A stretch of 64,000 nucleotides of DNA, from NCBI RefSeq assembly GCF_000011085.1, contig NC_006395.1, positions 186,001 to 250,000 on the forward strand, written 5' to 3'. Shown here piece after piece: positions 17,475 through 27,490 of this stretch; positions within the stretch are counted from its first letter, which is position 1; each line of letters starts with the position of its first letter. A program made the position numbers and the translations under genes. The notes below the pieces were generated by a model. It was not told where the DNA came from. It ran no database searches and worked only from the letters and a program-made list of their open reading frames with translations. The stretch is from Haloarcula marismortui ATCC 43049. GTDB lineage: Archaea > Halobacteriota > Halobacteria > Halobacteriales > Haloarculaceae.

Positions 17475-18401
17475 ATGGTTGGATGGTCCTCATCTCTGTT
17501 GCGAGTGGCCGATTTGGTGGCCGTCATTCTGCTTACCATGCTGGCGATCGCGGCAACTTTCGTGTCGGAGTCACTGCTGCGAACCGTGGTGACGATACCG
17601 TTTCTGTTCTTCGCCCCTGGATACTCGGTGGTGGTGGCCATGTTCCCACACCGGCGCTCGTCACTCGACGGCGAGCGGTTGTTCGGCTCCGAGGCGCTTC
17701 TGTTGGGTATAGCTACCAGCATTGGCCTAGCGATTATCGTCGGGGTGAATCTCGAGTACACGGTCTGGGATATCGCCGCAGTCCCAGTGATGGTTGCCCT
17801 GTCGTCAATAGCGCTTCTATCGGCCACTGTCGCGATGTATCGCCGACTGTCGCCTCTCAACGAGACCTCACCTACTACGTTTGGTGGCTCATCGGACCGA
17901 GCCAAGACCCCGAATATAGGCGACTCGATACAGCTCAGCTCGGTCATCGTTGCTGTCTCTGTCCTCGTCGCAGTACTCAGCGTCGGCGTTGTCGCACTGG
18001 ACCCGCCCCGCGGTGAGCGGTATACGGAGTTTGGTCTCCTTACCGAGGCGGAGAACGGAACCCTCGTCGCTGACAACTATCCGTCCGAGATATCGGCTGG
18101 CGACCAGGAAACACTGTATTTCACGGTCACGAACCGTGAGATGCAAACCAAACAGTACACCGTTGTGATTACGCTCGTCGCGACGAACGAGGACGGAGAC
18201 GCAATCCAGCGTGCGCGATTGGATTCTTTCAGAAACGAAGTCGCTGCCGAAGAGACGTGGCGGCAAGAACACACGGTTGAACCCCTGCTGAGCGGTGAGC
18301 GGTTACGGCTTACGTATCTGCTTTACGACGGGACTATCCCCGAACAGCCCACGGCCCAGAACAGCTACCGGGAACTCCACGTCTGGCTTGACGTGTCGTA
18401 G
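17475..18401 (+). CDS. DUF1616 membrane protein
   Basis: A 308-residue protein. The first half has four or more membrane spans (DLVAVILLTMLAIAATFV; TIPFLFFAPGYSVVVAMF, with the FAPGYS signature typical of DUF1616; and two further segments). After a final span at about residue 165-180 the C-terminal beta-domain (VTNREMQTKQYTVVITL...ELHVWLDV) would face outside. DUF1616 proteins recur in haloarchaeal glycosylation loci, often beside GT2 genes as here, but their function is unknown. Confidence 0.82.
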   Translation: MVGWSSSLLRVADLVAVILLTMLAIAATFVSESLLRTVVTIPFLFFAPGYSVVVAMFPHRRSSLDGERLFGSEALLLGIATSIGLAIIVGVNLEYTVWDIAAVPVMVALSSIALLSATVAMYRRLSPLNETSPTTFGGSSDRAKTPNIGDSIQLSSVIVAVSVLVAVLSVGVVALDPPRGERYTEFGLLTEAENGTLVADNYPSEISAGDQETLYFTVTNREMQTKQYTVVITLVATNEDGDAIQRARLDSFRNEVAAEETWRQEHTVEPLLSGERLRLTYLLYDGTIPEQPTAQNSYRELHVWLDVS

Positions 18402-18434
18402 CGAAGGCTCTAGCGAGGCGCAATCCCGCTTGAG

Positions 18435-19580
18435 TCAGGCAGTTCTGTGAGCAGGGGCTGCGGTAGGCAAGTGTGCTTGAATGAACGCCTCGTAATCCCG
18501 AAGCACGGCCTCCGGGGCGAAATCGCGCGCCCGCTCGATTAATCTCTCTTTCTGCGGTGGGTCGGCCAGAGTGGTATGTATCCCGTCTGCGAGGGCGCTT
18601 TCGTCCCCGACCGGCACTAGCGGTCCGACCTCTCCACCTTCTAAAATTTCGTAGGGACCGCTAGGGCAGTCCGTCGAGACGACCGGGCAGCCACACGCTA
18701 GCGCTTCGATGATAACTGTCGGGAGCCCTTCGTGTACTGACGACATGGCTAGCACGGATGCACCGGCCATGTAGCCGTAGGGGTTGTCGACGTAGCCCGG
18801 AAACGAGACTCTATCACTGATGCCGAGGTCCCGTACCAACTGCCTGAGTTCGCCACGCTCGGACCCCCGACCGACGATGATTGCTCGCGTTTGCGGGCGC
18901 GCTTCGTGAACCCGTTTGAACGCTTTGAGGAATGAGCCGAAGTTTTTCTGTGGTTCGAGGCGGCCGACGCCGAGCACGACCTCGTACTCTGGAACGCCGA
19001 CCCATTCGTGATCTACCGGCTCTCGGGACCGCATACGGACCTCTTCGACGGGAATCGGGTTGTGCAGTACGGTTACGTCCTCCGGACTGACTCCTACGTG
19101 CTCGACGATGCTCTCGGCGGCACCATCGGAAACGGCAACGAACTGATCCGCCCGGTCGGAAAGCCGGCCCGCGAGCCACTCAACGAACTTCTCTTTCGGC
19201 GATTCCTGCACTCCGAGGGTATTGTGGACCGTCGGAACCGCGACCGCATCGGAGCCGACCAATCCGTGTGCGAAGAGACAGACATCGTTGGCGTACGTCA
19301 TCTGCGAGAAGATCATGCTCGGTGATTCGGTCCTGAGATACCTGCGGAGTGCCGGGACAGCGGCACCGATACCGATTCCCGGGATAGACGGGGTCTCCAG
19401 ATCGATGAGGCGAACGTCGCTTCGCACTTCTTTCTTGAACTCGCCTTCACAAAACGAGACGAGGAGGTCGACGTTGTACTCCTGCTCGGCCAACCCGTTC
19501 GCGATTGTCACTGTCACTCGTTCAGCCCCCCCGACTGTTAGGGACGGAACGTAGAACGCCAGCGGTCTCTGCCCTGTCAT
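18435..19580 (-). CDS. Family 4 glycosyltransferase
   Basis: A 381-residue GT-B enzyme of full length. The N-terminal domain starts FYVPSLTVGGAERVTVTIANGLA, a GT4 acceptor-side motif. The C-terminal donor-binding domain has VLGVGRLEPQKNF and the E-x7-E motif in HEGLPTVIIEALACGCPVVSTD. It transfers a sugar from a nucleotide donor to a growing glycan with retention of configuration. It is divergent from the GT4 pair at 19824-22264. Donor and acceptor cannot be read from sequence. Confidence 0.88.
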   Translation of the reverse strand: MTGQRPLAFYVPSLTVGGAERVTVTIANGLAEQEYNVDLLVSFCEGEFKKEVRSDVRLIDLETPSIPGIGIGAAVPALRRYLRTESPSMIFSQMTYANDVCLFAHGLVGSDAVAVPTVHNTLGVQESPKEKFVEWLAGRLSDRADQFVAVSDGAAESIVEHVGVSPEDVTVLHNPIPVEEVRMRSREPVDHEWVGVPEYEVVLGVGRLEPQKNFGSFLKAFKRVHEARPQTRAIIVGRGSERGELRQLVRDLGISDRVSFPGYVDNPYGYMAGASVLAMSSVHEGLPTVIIEALACGCPVVSTDCPSGPYEILEGGEVGPLVPVGDESALADGIHTTLADPPQKERLIERARDFAPEAVLRDYEAFIQAHLPTAAPAHRTA

Positions 19581-19823
19581 ATCGACATTGTCTCGGTCAG
19601 TAGGCTTTTTTTATTATCTTCCTACCCGAGGCGTATCACGTATTTTTGCCGTATCGCACGTCGCGGGACGGTCCGCAAACTGGCTCGGAGACTACGGCAG
19701 AATTTGGCGACAAACTCGCCAACGCACAAATTCCGCTCCGGAGCAGATATCTGGTTAGGACTGTGATACCCTAGAAAGCACAGGCTTAACAATAAGTATC
19801 GGACAGCAAGCGTCCTGCACAGA

Positions 19824-21026
19824 ATGCGCATCCTACGTGTCGCCCAAGATATCTTTCCAGACAAAGTTGGGGGAGCACCTTATCACATACACGCTCTAAG
19901 CCGCGACCAAGCCGAGATGGGACACGATGTGACGGTCCTGACCGTCTCGAACGACCAATCCAAGCCACAGACAGAACAGAGAGCCGGGTACACCCTTGTC
20001 CGTCTGTCGCCGCGCATCGAACTGTTCGGTAACGCGCTGTTCGCCGGGACGGTGAAGTACCTCCGCAACGCTCGGGAGTACGACGTGGTACACGCTCACT
20101 CACACCTGTTCTTTTCGAGCAACCTCACGGCGGCTTACAGTCGGGTAACCGACATCCCGCTTGCCGTTACGTGTCATGGACTTATGTCTCAACGAGTCCC
20201 CGAATGGTTTTCTCGGTTCCATCTCAACACTGTCGGACGGTTCACATACAACGCGGCGGACGTGCTCTTCTCTTACACTGCGCCCGAACGCGAGCGACTT
20301 CGGGACCTCGGTGTCTCCTCCGATATCCGCGTCATCCACAACGGGATAGACGTCGACCGATTCACGCCAGTCGGCGCAACGTACGACCGGATAACCGATG
20401 CCACTGGTCCGGCAGTCGTTTTTGTCGGTCGTCTGGTCGAAGGGAAACGGCCCCGGGACGTTCTGAAAGCCTTTCAGACGGTACAAAATAATATACCTGA
20501 GGCCAAACTGTTTTTTTGCGGTGACGGGCCGCTCCGGGACAAGCTAGAACAGATTGTCGAGCGAGAAAACATGCGCGAGTCGATACGTTTTCTTGAACGG
20601 GTTCCGTATCAGGAGATGCCGGCGGTATATCGTGCCGCGGACCTGTTCGTGCTCGCTAGTAGAACAGAGGGGTTCCCACGAAGCGTCATGGAATCGATGG
20701 CGTGTGCCACACCCATTCTCAGCACCCGACTGGAACAGACAGAACAGGTAATCGAGCAGGCTGGCCGGACGGTGCCGGTCGGGGACACGACGGCACTAGC
20801 TGATGCCATGTCTTCGATGCTCGACGATAGAGCCGCGTTACGAAAGCTCGGCCAAGCAGGCAGGGAGATCGTTATGCGAGAATACGACTGGTCCGAAACG
20901 GTAGAACAGACGACACAGACCCTCGGTACTATTTCTACGTCTACGCCCTCCCAGCAACAGGTCGACAGTGGCCAGGCCGAAGAGCAAGTGATACCCGCCG
21001 GCTCGAACACGGAGCATGAGCAATGA
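19824..21026 (+). CDS. Family 4 glycosyltransferase
   Basis: A 400-residue GT-B enzyme. It opens MRILRVAQDIFPDKVGGAPYH with the glycine-rich loop of GT4. The donor half contains VVFVGRLVEGKRP, FCGDGPL and the E-x7-E motif TEGFPRSVMESMACATPIL. A polar Ser/Gln-rich tail of about 30 residues follows the fold. The stop codon overlaps the next gene's start (ATGA at 21023-21026), so the two GT4 enzymes are translationally coupled and probably act in succession on the same glycan. Confidence 0.88.
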   Translation: MRILRVAQDIFPDKVGGAPYHIHALSRDQAEMGHDVTVLTVSNDQSKPQTEQRAGYTLVRLSPRIELFGNALFAGTVKYLRNAREYDVVHAHSHLFFSSNLTAAYSRVTDIPLAVTCHGLMSQRVPEWFSRFHLNTVGRFTYNAADVLFSYTAPERERLRDLGVSSDIRVIHNGIDVDRFTPVGATYDRITDATGPAVVFVGRLVEGKRPRDVLKAFQTVQNNIPEAKLFFCGDGPLRDKLEQIVERENMRESIRFLERVPYQEMPAVYRAADLFVLASRTEGFPRSVMESMACATPILSTRLEQTEQVIEQAGRTVPVGDTTALADAMSSMLDDRAALRKLGQAGREIVMREYDWSETVEQTTQTLGTISTSTPSQQQVDSGQAEEQVIPAGSNTEHEQ

Positions 21027-22264
21027 ACCGCTCAGACACGGCACACGAAGCTCCCACGACGGGTACCGACAGCTACGATGGAACCTCCCGCCAATCTCCG
21101 GACGAGACCTTACGCGTCTGCTTTCTCATCAACAAACTCGCACCTGATGGCGCACCGACTATCGTCCTGAACCTCGTCGAGCAAACGCGAGACCAACAGT
21201 TCGATTTCACGGTCTGTTTCTTCGGCGGTGACGACACGCTCCAGAAAGATTTTGAGGACGCAGGCGCGCGCGTTGTCGACTTTGGAGCGGTCGGGGAGTT
21301 CCCGCAGTTCGACCCACGCTCGCTCCCGCGCATGCTCCGTTTCTTCCACCGGGCATCGTTCGACATCCTCCACTGCCACTTGCCGTACTCACAATCGCTC
21401 GGACGACTCGTCGGCTCCGTAGCCGACATCGACCAAATCGTGAGCACACAGCACAACGTCCCGGCGAACTATCATCCCATAGAGCGGGTAGCGGAACGTA
21501 TCACCCGACCGCTCGATTCTCGGACCATTGCCGTCTCAGAGGGCGTTCAGACGGCTTTCACCGGTGAGAGCGAGGTCTTTCACCACGATGCTGGTAGGCA
21601 GTGGACCACGATTCCCAACGGGATTGACGCGGACGCCTTCGCTGGCTCCGTGGACGCGGCTGACGGAAGTGTCGTCCGCCAGGAGTGGAACCTTTCGGGC
21701 TCTGACCCGCTCTATCTCAACGTGGCCCGATACGAACCCCAGAAGCGACAGGAGACGCTCATCGAGGCGATGGAAGAAGTTGTCGACAGCGTGCCGTCGG
21801 CACATCTTCTCATCGTCGGGTGGGGCTCGCTCGAAGCATCGCTCCGAGAGAAGGTCCAGAACGCGGGCTTGTCCCAGGCTGTGACGGTCACCGGACGCGT
21901 TCCGGAGATTCACGGGTATTACGCGGCTGCTGATGCCTTCGTCTCTGCATCGGCCTTTGAGGGACTGCCGGTGACTATCCTCGAAGCCATGGCCGCCGAA
22001 TGCCCAGTTGTTGCCACAGACATTGACGGCGTGAGAGAAGTCGTCCTTGACGGTGAGACCGGACGATTGGTTACACCCGAGGAGCCCACACAGATGGCAG
22101 CGGCGATGCGAGCGCTCGCGGACCACACGATCCGGGAGCGCTACGGGGAGAAGGGATACGACCGTGTTCGAAACATGTTCACCGTCGAACAGATGGTCTC
22201 TCGCTACACCCGGTTGTATCGCTCTCTCGACAGCCGACAGAGACGGGACAATAACACCGGATAA
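21023..22264 (+). CDS. Family 4 glycosyltransferase
   Basis: A 413-residue GT-B enzyme with a 30-residue polar leader. The acceptor-side start is CFLINKLAPDGAPTIVLNLVE. The donor-side motifs are YLNVARYEPQKRQE, LLIVGWGSLE and FEGLPVTILEAMAAECPVVATD (E-x7-E). It overlaps the preceding GT4 by four bases. A large membrane protein follows 171 bp downstream on the same strand and may belong to the same transcription unit. Confidence 0.88.
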   Translation: MNRSDTAHEAPTTGTDSYDGTSRQSPDETLRVCFLINKLAPDGAPTIVLNLVEQTRDQQFDFTVCFFGGDDTLQKDFEDAGARVVDFGAVGEFPQFDPRSLPRMLRFFHRASFDILHCHLPYSQSLGRLVGSVADIDQIVSTQHNVPANYHPIERVAERITRPLDSRTIAVSEGVQTAFTGESEVFHHDAGRQWTTIPNGIDADAFAGSVDAADGSVVRQEWNLSGSDPLYLNVARYEPQKRQETLIEAMEEVVDSVPSAHLLIVGWGSLEASLREKVQNAGLSQAVTVTGRVPEIHGYYAAADAFVSASAFEGLPVTILEAMAAECPVVATDIDGVREVVLDGETGRLVTPEEPTQMAAAMRALADHTIRERYGEKGYDRVRNMFTVEQMVSRYTRLYRSLDSRQRRDNNTG

Positions 22265-22435
22265 TACGAAAACGATACCTGACTCCGATATGCACGATAC
22301 TGTCGTCCGCGGCACTGCCAACCCTGTCCGACTCGCGTCGGCGGCCCGTTATGCCGCATTTACTTATTGTTACAAAACCGAACAAGCGGACGTGAACCGT
22401 GTCACAGGTAGTAACTTCATCTTTCTCCATCGGCG

Positions 22436-24244
22436 ATGAGTATCGTAAATAATCTCGAACGCCGCCTCGACAACTGGGTCGGGTTTACTGATAGCCATCT
22501 GCAAACGACTCTCGCCGTCATTCTATCGGGCCTCCTCCTCGCCGAGTGTTTCCTGTTTCTTCGAATCCAACTGGCAACGGGATACGAAACCTCGATCGTC
22601 GAGTCACTCCCGTCGACGTACTGGCTCCTCTTTTATACGATATTAGCCGGTAGCATCGTACTGCTGTTTTTCGCCGGTGCTACCGGCACCACGTTCTGGC
22701 GACACGGACTGGCCCTCTTGCTGGCGAACTATCTCATATACATGTTCCTGCCAGTTGCCCGAGGGTACAAGCTATATGGACGCGGTGAGGCTGATAAACT
22801 CCGGCATCTCGGGGACGTCCAGGCCATCGTCGAAACCGGGGGACTCCCCGGCATCTGGTATCCCGGCGAACACGTTCTGATGGCGGAACTACACATGCTC
22901 GGCCTTCCGCTGACGAGCACCCAATACGGCATCAATTTCGCGTTCACTCTACTACATATCGTGGCCATCGGTGCCGTCGTCCGTCTGTTCAGTCAGCGGC
23001 GGGAAAGCATTGCAGCCGGACTAGCGGTCGGCGCGCCGCTCCTGTACACCACGTTCCACCTTTCGGCACATCCTGCCATCTTGTCCTTTATGCTACTCCC
23101 GGTTGTTCTGCTCGTACTCGAACGGTACCGCCAGACGAACGAGAAGACGTACCTCTTACTTCTCGTTACGCTGGGTCTCGCGGTCATTTACATGCACCCG
23201 ATGACGACGCTGTTCATGATCGGGATGATTACGGTGACGGCGGCGTATTCAATCCTGTACCGAGGCATCTTCGATAGCTCAATCAAGACGCTCAGTCTCC
23301 GTCTGGGTGCGCTCTTCCTGCCGCTTCAGTTTATCTGGTTACAGGGCTTCCGGCAAACGGAGGTGTCTATGTACAATATGTTCGGACCGGACAAAGGGTC
23401 GAGCCCGGCGGCTCAGGAACTGGCGAAAGCCACATCGGTTTCGTTCACTCCGGTGCAGCTAGCCTGGAAATTCGTCGACCTCTACGGTAGCGTGTTCCTT
23501 TACTTTTTGACCGCGGGCCTCTTTCTCGTAATCATTCTCGTCGCCTTCCTCCGCAGAAACAACCGCTACGACTGGGGCCTCAGCGCGACCCATTTCATGG
23601 CCGGTGTAACACTGGCAGTGCTCTTCTTGCTTCGTGACCTCGTCGTCAAGGGCCACATCCGTCTGTCACGCTACGCTATCCTCTTTGCCGCAGTGGCTAT
23701 TGGGATGCTCATTCTACACATCTTCGAGCGACAGCGGTCATATCTGATAGTCTTATCCGCGCTCGTAGTGCTTCTCGCGGCTGGATTAGGTGCCCAGGCA
23801 GCATACGAACCGAACCGCCATCTCACCCACGCTGAGTACGACGGGACGCAGTATGTGTCGACGAAATATAACCTTGAAGAGCCCGTGTACTCGATGGATA
23901 CGTCACACAAAATGAAGGAGTTCGTGCTGTCGAGCAACCACGACCGCCTATGGCCGAGAGGCATCACTACGGAGAACAACGTTCCGGATGGGTTGGGTTA
24001 CACCGGACCAGATGTGAGGGCGGCAGATACGTACGGCAGTGCGTATCTCGTGACGAAGACGTACGACCGCAAACGACACACTGCCTCCCACTACACGCCG
24101 GAACAGCAAGAGTTCCTCTTCCGATATGGCGAGTCCCATTTGAATCAGTTAGAACGGGATTCGACGGCGAACAAAGTCTACGTGAATGGCGGGTACACGG
24201 CCTGGAGAGTGTCCCCACAAGTGGATGAGGATATCGCGGAATAA
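22436..24244 (+). CDS. Polytopic membrane protein, GT-C-like
   Basis: A 602-residue protein with about a dozen hydrophobic segments spread over residues 20-460 and a soluble 130-residue C-terminal domain. A loop after the third span reads RGEADKLRHLGDVQAIVETG, followed by WYPGEHVLMAEL; acidic residues in such first loops are typical of GT-C glycosyltransferases that use lipid-linked sugars outside the membrane. No exact family is recognised. Its place inside a run of glycosyltransferases supports a role in glycan assembly, either as a GT-C enzyme or as a polymerase. Confidence 0.65.
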   Translation: MSIVNNLERRLDNWVGFTDSHLQTTLAVILSGLLLAECFLFLRIQLATGYETSIVESLPSTYWLLFYTILAGSIVLLFFAGATGTTFWRHGLALLLANYLIYMFLPVARGYKLYGRGEADKLRHLGDVQAIVETGGLPGIWYPGEHVLMAELHMLGLPLTSTQYGINFAFTLLHIVAIGAVVRLFSQRRESIAAGLAVGAPLLYTTFHLSAHPAILSFMLLPVVLLVLERYRQTNEKTYLLLLVTLGLAVIYMHPMTTLFMIGMITVTAAYSILYRGIFDSSIKTLSLRLGALFLPLQFIWLQGFRQTEVSMYNMFGPDKGSSPAAQELAKATSVSFTPVQLAWKFVDLYGSVFLYFLTAGLFLVIILVAFLRRNNRYDWGLSATHFMAGVTLAVLFLLRDLVVKGHIRLSRYAILFAAVAIGMLILHIFERQRSYLIVLSALVVLLAAGLGAQAAYEPNRHLTHAEYDGTQYVSTKYNLEEPVYSMDTSHKMKEFVLSSNHDRLWPRGITTENNVPDGLGYTGPDVRAADTYGSAYLVTKTYDRKRHTASHYTPEQQEFLFRYGESHLNQLERDSTANKVYVNGGYTAWRVSPQVDEDIAE

Positions 24245-24275
24245 TCTGGCTCGGCACTCTGCTTTCGGAGCGGTA

Positions 24276-25691
24276 TTACTCGACTATATATCCTAGGTCG
24301 GAAAGTTGGTCTCTGATGTCGTCGCTGAACTCGACCTCTTCCCCATCGAGTTTCTGACTGTCGATTTCGCTTAGCCGCCTCTGGAGGCCCGCCTTGAGTT
24401 CGTCCCTGCGGTCGGGGTACGACATTGAGACGTCTGACTGTTCGTCGGGGAGTTCGAACAGCACGTCACCTTCCGCACTCTGCTGATATTTGAAGTCGTG
24501 GGTCCGGAGCGAACTAAGCGCCGCATCGTCGAAGTACCCGGTATCGAACGACGGGTCATGTTCTTGTATCGCCGAGAGCGGGCCCTGGATGTCAGCGGCA
24601 CGCTGGCTGAGTGCAGCTGTCCGTCGTTCGTTCCGGAGGTCTATGCCATCGAAATCGGTCGTATCGCCGCCAGCAATCTCGACGAGCGTTCGAACGATGT
24701 CGATATGCTGGACGAGTTCGTCCTGTTTATCGGCCACTGAATCGAGCCCGTGTACGACGGCCGGGACGTGAATCAAACCATCGTGAAGGACGAATTTGTG
24801 ACCGAGCAGGCCACACTCTCCGAGGAGGTCACCGTGGTCGGCGGTCACAACGAAAACGGTGTTCTCGAGGTCGAGCGCCTTCAGATGGTCGAAGAGTTCT
24901 CCGATCAGTGAGTCAGAGTACGCTACGAGCGTGTCGTACATCACGTTCAAAGCGTTCCAGTCCGCTTCGCCGAACTCACTGACATTGGCGATTCCTCGGT
25001 GAAGGTCGGCGGTGTGTTTGAAGGCCCGCTCGCTCGCTGCTCTTGGCGATTCGACGAGGTCCGACGAGAACCGGTCCTGCCATGCCGGCGGCGGATAGTA
25101 CGGGAGGTGTGCGCCGTGGTAGTGTGCGGACAGAAAAAACGGTTCCTCCCTTTCGGTTCGGGACGAGACCTGCTTCTTTACGACTTCGTTGACGAAGAAG
25201 TCGGGCCGGTGTTTCGTCTTCTCCGTACTGAGGCCGCCTGAATGGGACCGCAAGTTGCTGAGGAAACGGAGCAGTGTACGCGGGCTAACCTCTCTGAATA
25301 GGTCGGTCGGATTGATGTGTTTGAACGTTTCGAACCCACGGGAAAGGCCGGTAGATTCGCTGAAGTAATGGTTCGCCGAGACACCAACCGTCTGATACCC
25401 TACCTCCTGAAGTCGCTCGGCGACGGTGTTGACGCTCTGTGGCAGCTTGTTCGTACCGTAGCCTGTCCGGTGGTGTTCGGGAAAGGTTCCGGTGTGTATC
25501 GATGCTGCCGACGGCAGTGACCAGTTCGCGGCGGCAATGCAACTACTGAAACTGACTCCGCCCGCCTGATTGGCGATACGCTCCATGTTCGGCGTCGTCG
25601 CTCGCGCGTGGCCATCTAACGTGGTACGGTCGTATCGAATACTGTCTAGAGTAATCCAGATGATATTAGACGGAGCAGTTGACTCGCTCAT
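24276..25691 (-). CDS. Sulfatase/alkaline-phosphatase-superfamily protein
   Basis: A 471-residue cytosolic-looking protein (no signal peptide). The superfamily fold is clear: IIWITLDSIRYDRTT near the start supplies metal-binding Asp, and TADHGDLLGECGLLGHK supplies the second metal site. The nucleophile region reads NWSLPSAAS (residues 56-64) instead of the C/S-x-P-x-R sulfatase signature, so formylglycine cannot form. It ends in a family-typical LSDLGYIVE tail. It may hydrolyse or transfer a phosphate or sulfate ester on the glycan. It overlaps nothing; a similar gene lies divergently at 25891. Confidence 0.82.
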   Translation of the reverse strand: MSESTAPSNIIWITLDSIRYDRTTLDGHARATTPNMERIANQAGGVSFSSCIAAANWSLPSAASIHTGTFPEHHRTGYGTNKLPQSVNTVAERLQEVGYQTVGVSANHYFSESTGLSRGFETFKHINPTDLFREVSPRTLLRFLSNLRSHSGGLSTEKTKHRPDFFVNEVVKKQVSSRTEREEPFFLSAHYHGAHLPYYPPPAWQDRFSSDLVESPRAASERAFKHTADLHRGIANVSEFGEADWNALNVMYDTLVAYSDSLIGELFDHLKALDLENTVFVVTADHGDLLGECGLLGHKFVLHDGLIHVPAVVHGLDSVADKQDELVQHIDIVRTLVEIAGGDTTDFDGIDLRNERRTAALSQRAADIQGPLSAIQEHDPSFDTGYFDDAALSSLRTHDFKYQQSAEGDVLFELPDEQSDVSMSYPDRRDELKAGLQRRLSEIDSQKLDGEEVEFSDDIRDQLSDLGYIVE

Positions 25692-25890
25692 TACTGCGTT
25701 AGATTCGGCGTTGGCAGTTTGTTAATGACTACGTACACCGGCTGTTCATCGAACGTCTGCGAAGTCCAGCGATTCTTCCGCCGGTGGCCTGCAGACTCTA
25801 TCGGCCGATAAAACACTGTACGCGAAGTAGCTGAAGATTGGTCAGTTTTAACTCGTATAACTATACCCGTCGGTGAAAAATTGGGTCCCA

Positions 25891-27372
25891 ATGTCACTGA
25901 AGCAACGGCCAAACGTGCTGTTGATAGTTCTCGACACAGCACGTGCGCGCACGGTGCTCCCGGGTCTCGAATCCGGACTGATGCCGACGCTGTCACGTAT
26001 TGCGAGTGACGGAACGACATTCACCGATGCGACGGCCACTGCGCCGTGGACTCTCCCTTCTCATGCCGGGATGTTCACCGGAAAGTACACGTCATCACAC
26101 GGCGTCCACGCCGGAAACCACATCTTTGACCCGGACTCCGAGCCGCTCGCATCCCGAATCTCCAACGCAGGCTACCGAACGGCGGGCATCTCTGGAAACG
26201 TCTGGATAAGTCCGGAGTTCGGCTTCGATGCCGGCTTCGACGAGTTCTCGATGAAGTGGGACCTTTTTTGGGATGCCCCCGAGCTTTCGAGCGTCATCAG
26301 CAACCGGAACACGACGGCGACCGGCGACACCATTCTGGATGTGTTTCGGGGGCAGGGCCCGGTCGACCTCCTCAAAGGCACGCTTACTACCGGTTACGCG
26401 AAGTTCCTCGCGGAACGTCACGATGATGGGGCACACCACACTACCTCACGAACGGTCGAATGGTTGGAACAGAACGGCACGGAGGACGACCCGTTCTTCT
26501 ATTTCCTGAACTACGTTGAACCACACCTTCCGTACGAACCGCCCGCGCCCTTTCTCGACGAGTACCTGCCTGACGGTGCCGACCCGTCACGCGTTTCGGA
26601 CCTCAACCAGGACCCCTGGCAGTACGTCGCCGGCGACCAGGAGCTGACCGATGCGGACGTAGAAATATTCAAAGGCCTGTACGAGGCAGAGCTGGCGTAT
26701 CTTGATACGCAACTCGAACGGCTCTACGATACACTTGCTGAACAGTGTATTCTCGACGAGACCGCCATCATTCTGGTCGGAGACCACGGGGAGAACATCG
26801 GCGAACACGGGCTGATGGACCACCAGTACTGCCTCTACGAGACACTGATTCACGTCCCTCTCGTCATACGATACCCGGAACTGTTTGACGAAGAGGAGGT
26901 TTCTGGACCCGTCGAACTCCGGGATCTGTATCCGACCGTTACAGACCTCGCGGGCGCTGAGCAGCCGGCCGATACGGACGTTTCGACACACAGTTTGGTT
27001 CCCCGGGACGGCACCGTTCCCGTACGGGACAGAGCAATCGCCGAGTATCTCGTCCCGCAGCCGTCGATGGATTCGCTCCGAGAGGCAGTGGAGTCGTTTG
27101 ATGAGGCTGCGACGCGGTTCGATCGCCCGCTTCGAGCGATTAAAACAACCGACTGGAAATTCATCGAGGCACCGGACGACACTGAACTGTACGACCGCGA
27201 TGACGACCCTATCGAATGGATTGACGTCGCATCGATACATCCGGACATCTGTGAGCTCCTCGGGACAGACCTCCGAGACGAACTCGGTCGCCTCGCTCGC
27301 GGAACGTCGGACAGCAATACCATCAGCGCGAATAAAAAAGAGCGCCTCGAAGACTTGGGGTACCTACAGTGA
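25891..27372 (+). CDS. Sulfatase/alkaline-phosphatase-superfamily protein
   Basis: A 493-residue protein from the ATG at 25891; a GTG at 25873 would add six residues. It shows NVLLIVLDTARARTVLP, TAPWTLPSHAGMFTGKY (residues 50-66) and LVGDHGENIGEHGLMDHQ. The nucleophile position TLPSH lacks the sulfatase Cys and Arg. The C-terminus ends LEDLGYL, shared with the other three superfamily members in this locus. No signal peptide is visible, so it would act on intracellular glycan precursors, or be exported unconventionally. It pairs divergently with the gene at 24276-25691. Confidence 0.82.
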   Translation: MSLKQRPNVLLIVLDTARARTVLPGLESGLMPTLSRIASDGTTFTDATATAPWTLPSHAGMFTGKYTSSHGVHAGNHIFDPDSEPLASRISNAGYRTAGISGNVWISPEFGFDAGFDEFSMKWDLFWDAPELSSVISNRNTTATGDTILDVFRGQGPVDLLKGTLTTGYAKFLAERHDDGAHHTTSRTVEWLEQNGTEDDPFFYFLNYVEPHLPYEPPAPFLDEYLPDGADPSRVSDLNQDPWQYVAGDQELTDADVEIFKGLYEAELAYLDTQLERLYDTLAEQCILDETAIILVGDHGENIGEHGLMDHQYCLYETLIHVPLVIRYPELFDEEEVSGPVELRDLYPTVTDLAGAEQPADTDVSTHSLVPRDGTVPVRDRAIAEYLVPQPSMDSLREAVESFDEAATRFDRPLRAIKTTDWKFIEAPDDTELYDRDDDPIEWIDVASIHPDICELLGTDLRDELGRLARGTSDSNTISANKKERLEDLGYLQ

Positions 27373-27490
27373 CACTCGCCCGATTTATCATCCGCATAAT
27401 AGAAGACTCACAATTACGCCGGACCACGACCTGGCAGCGGACGACACACTCGACCGAGTCTCCTGACACATCAGAAATCATACAATAGAT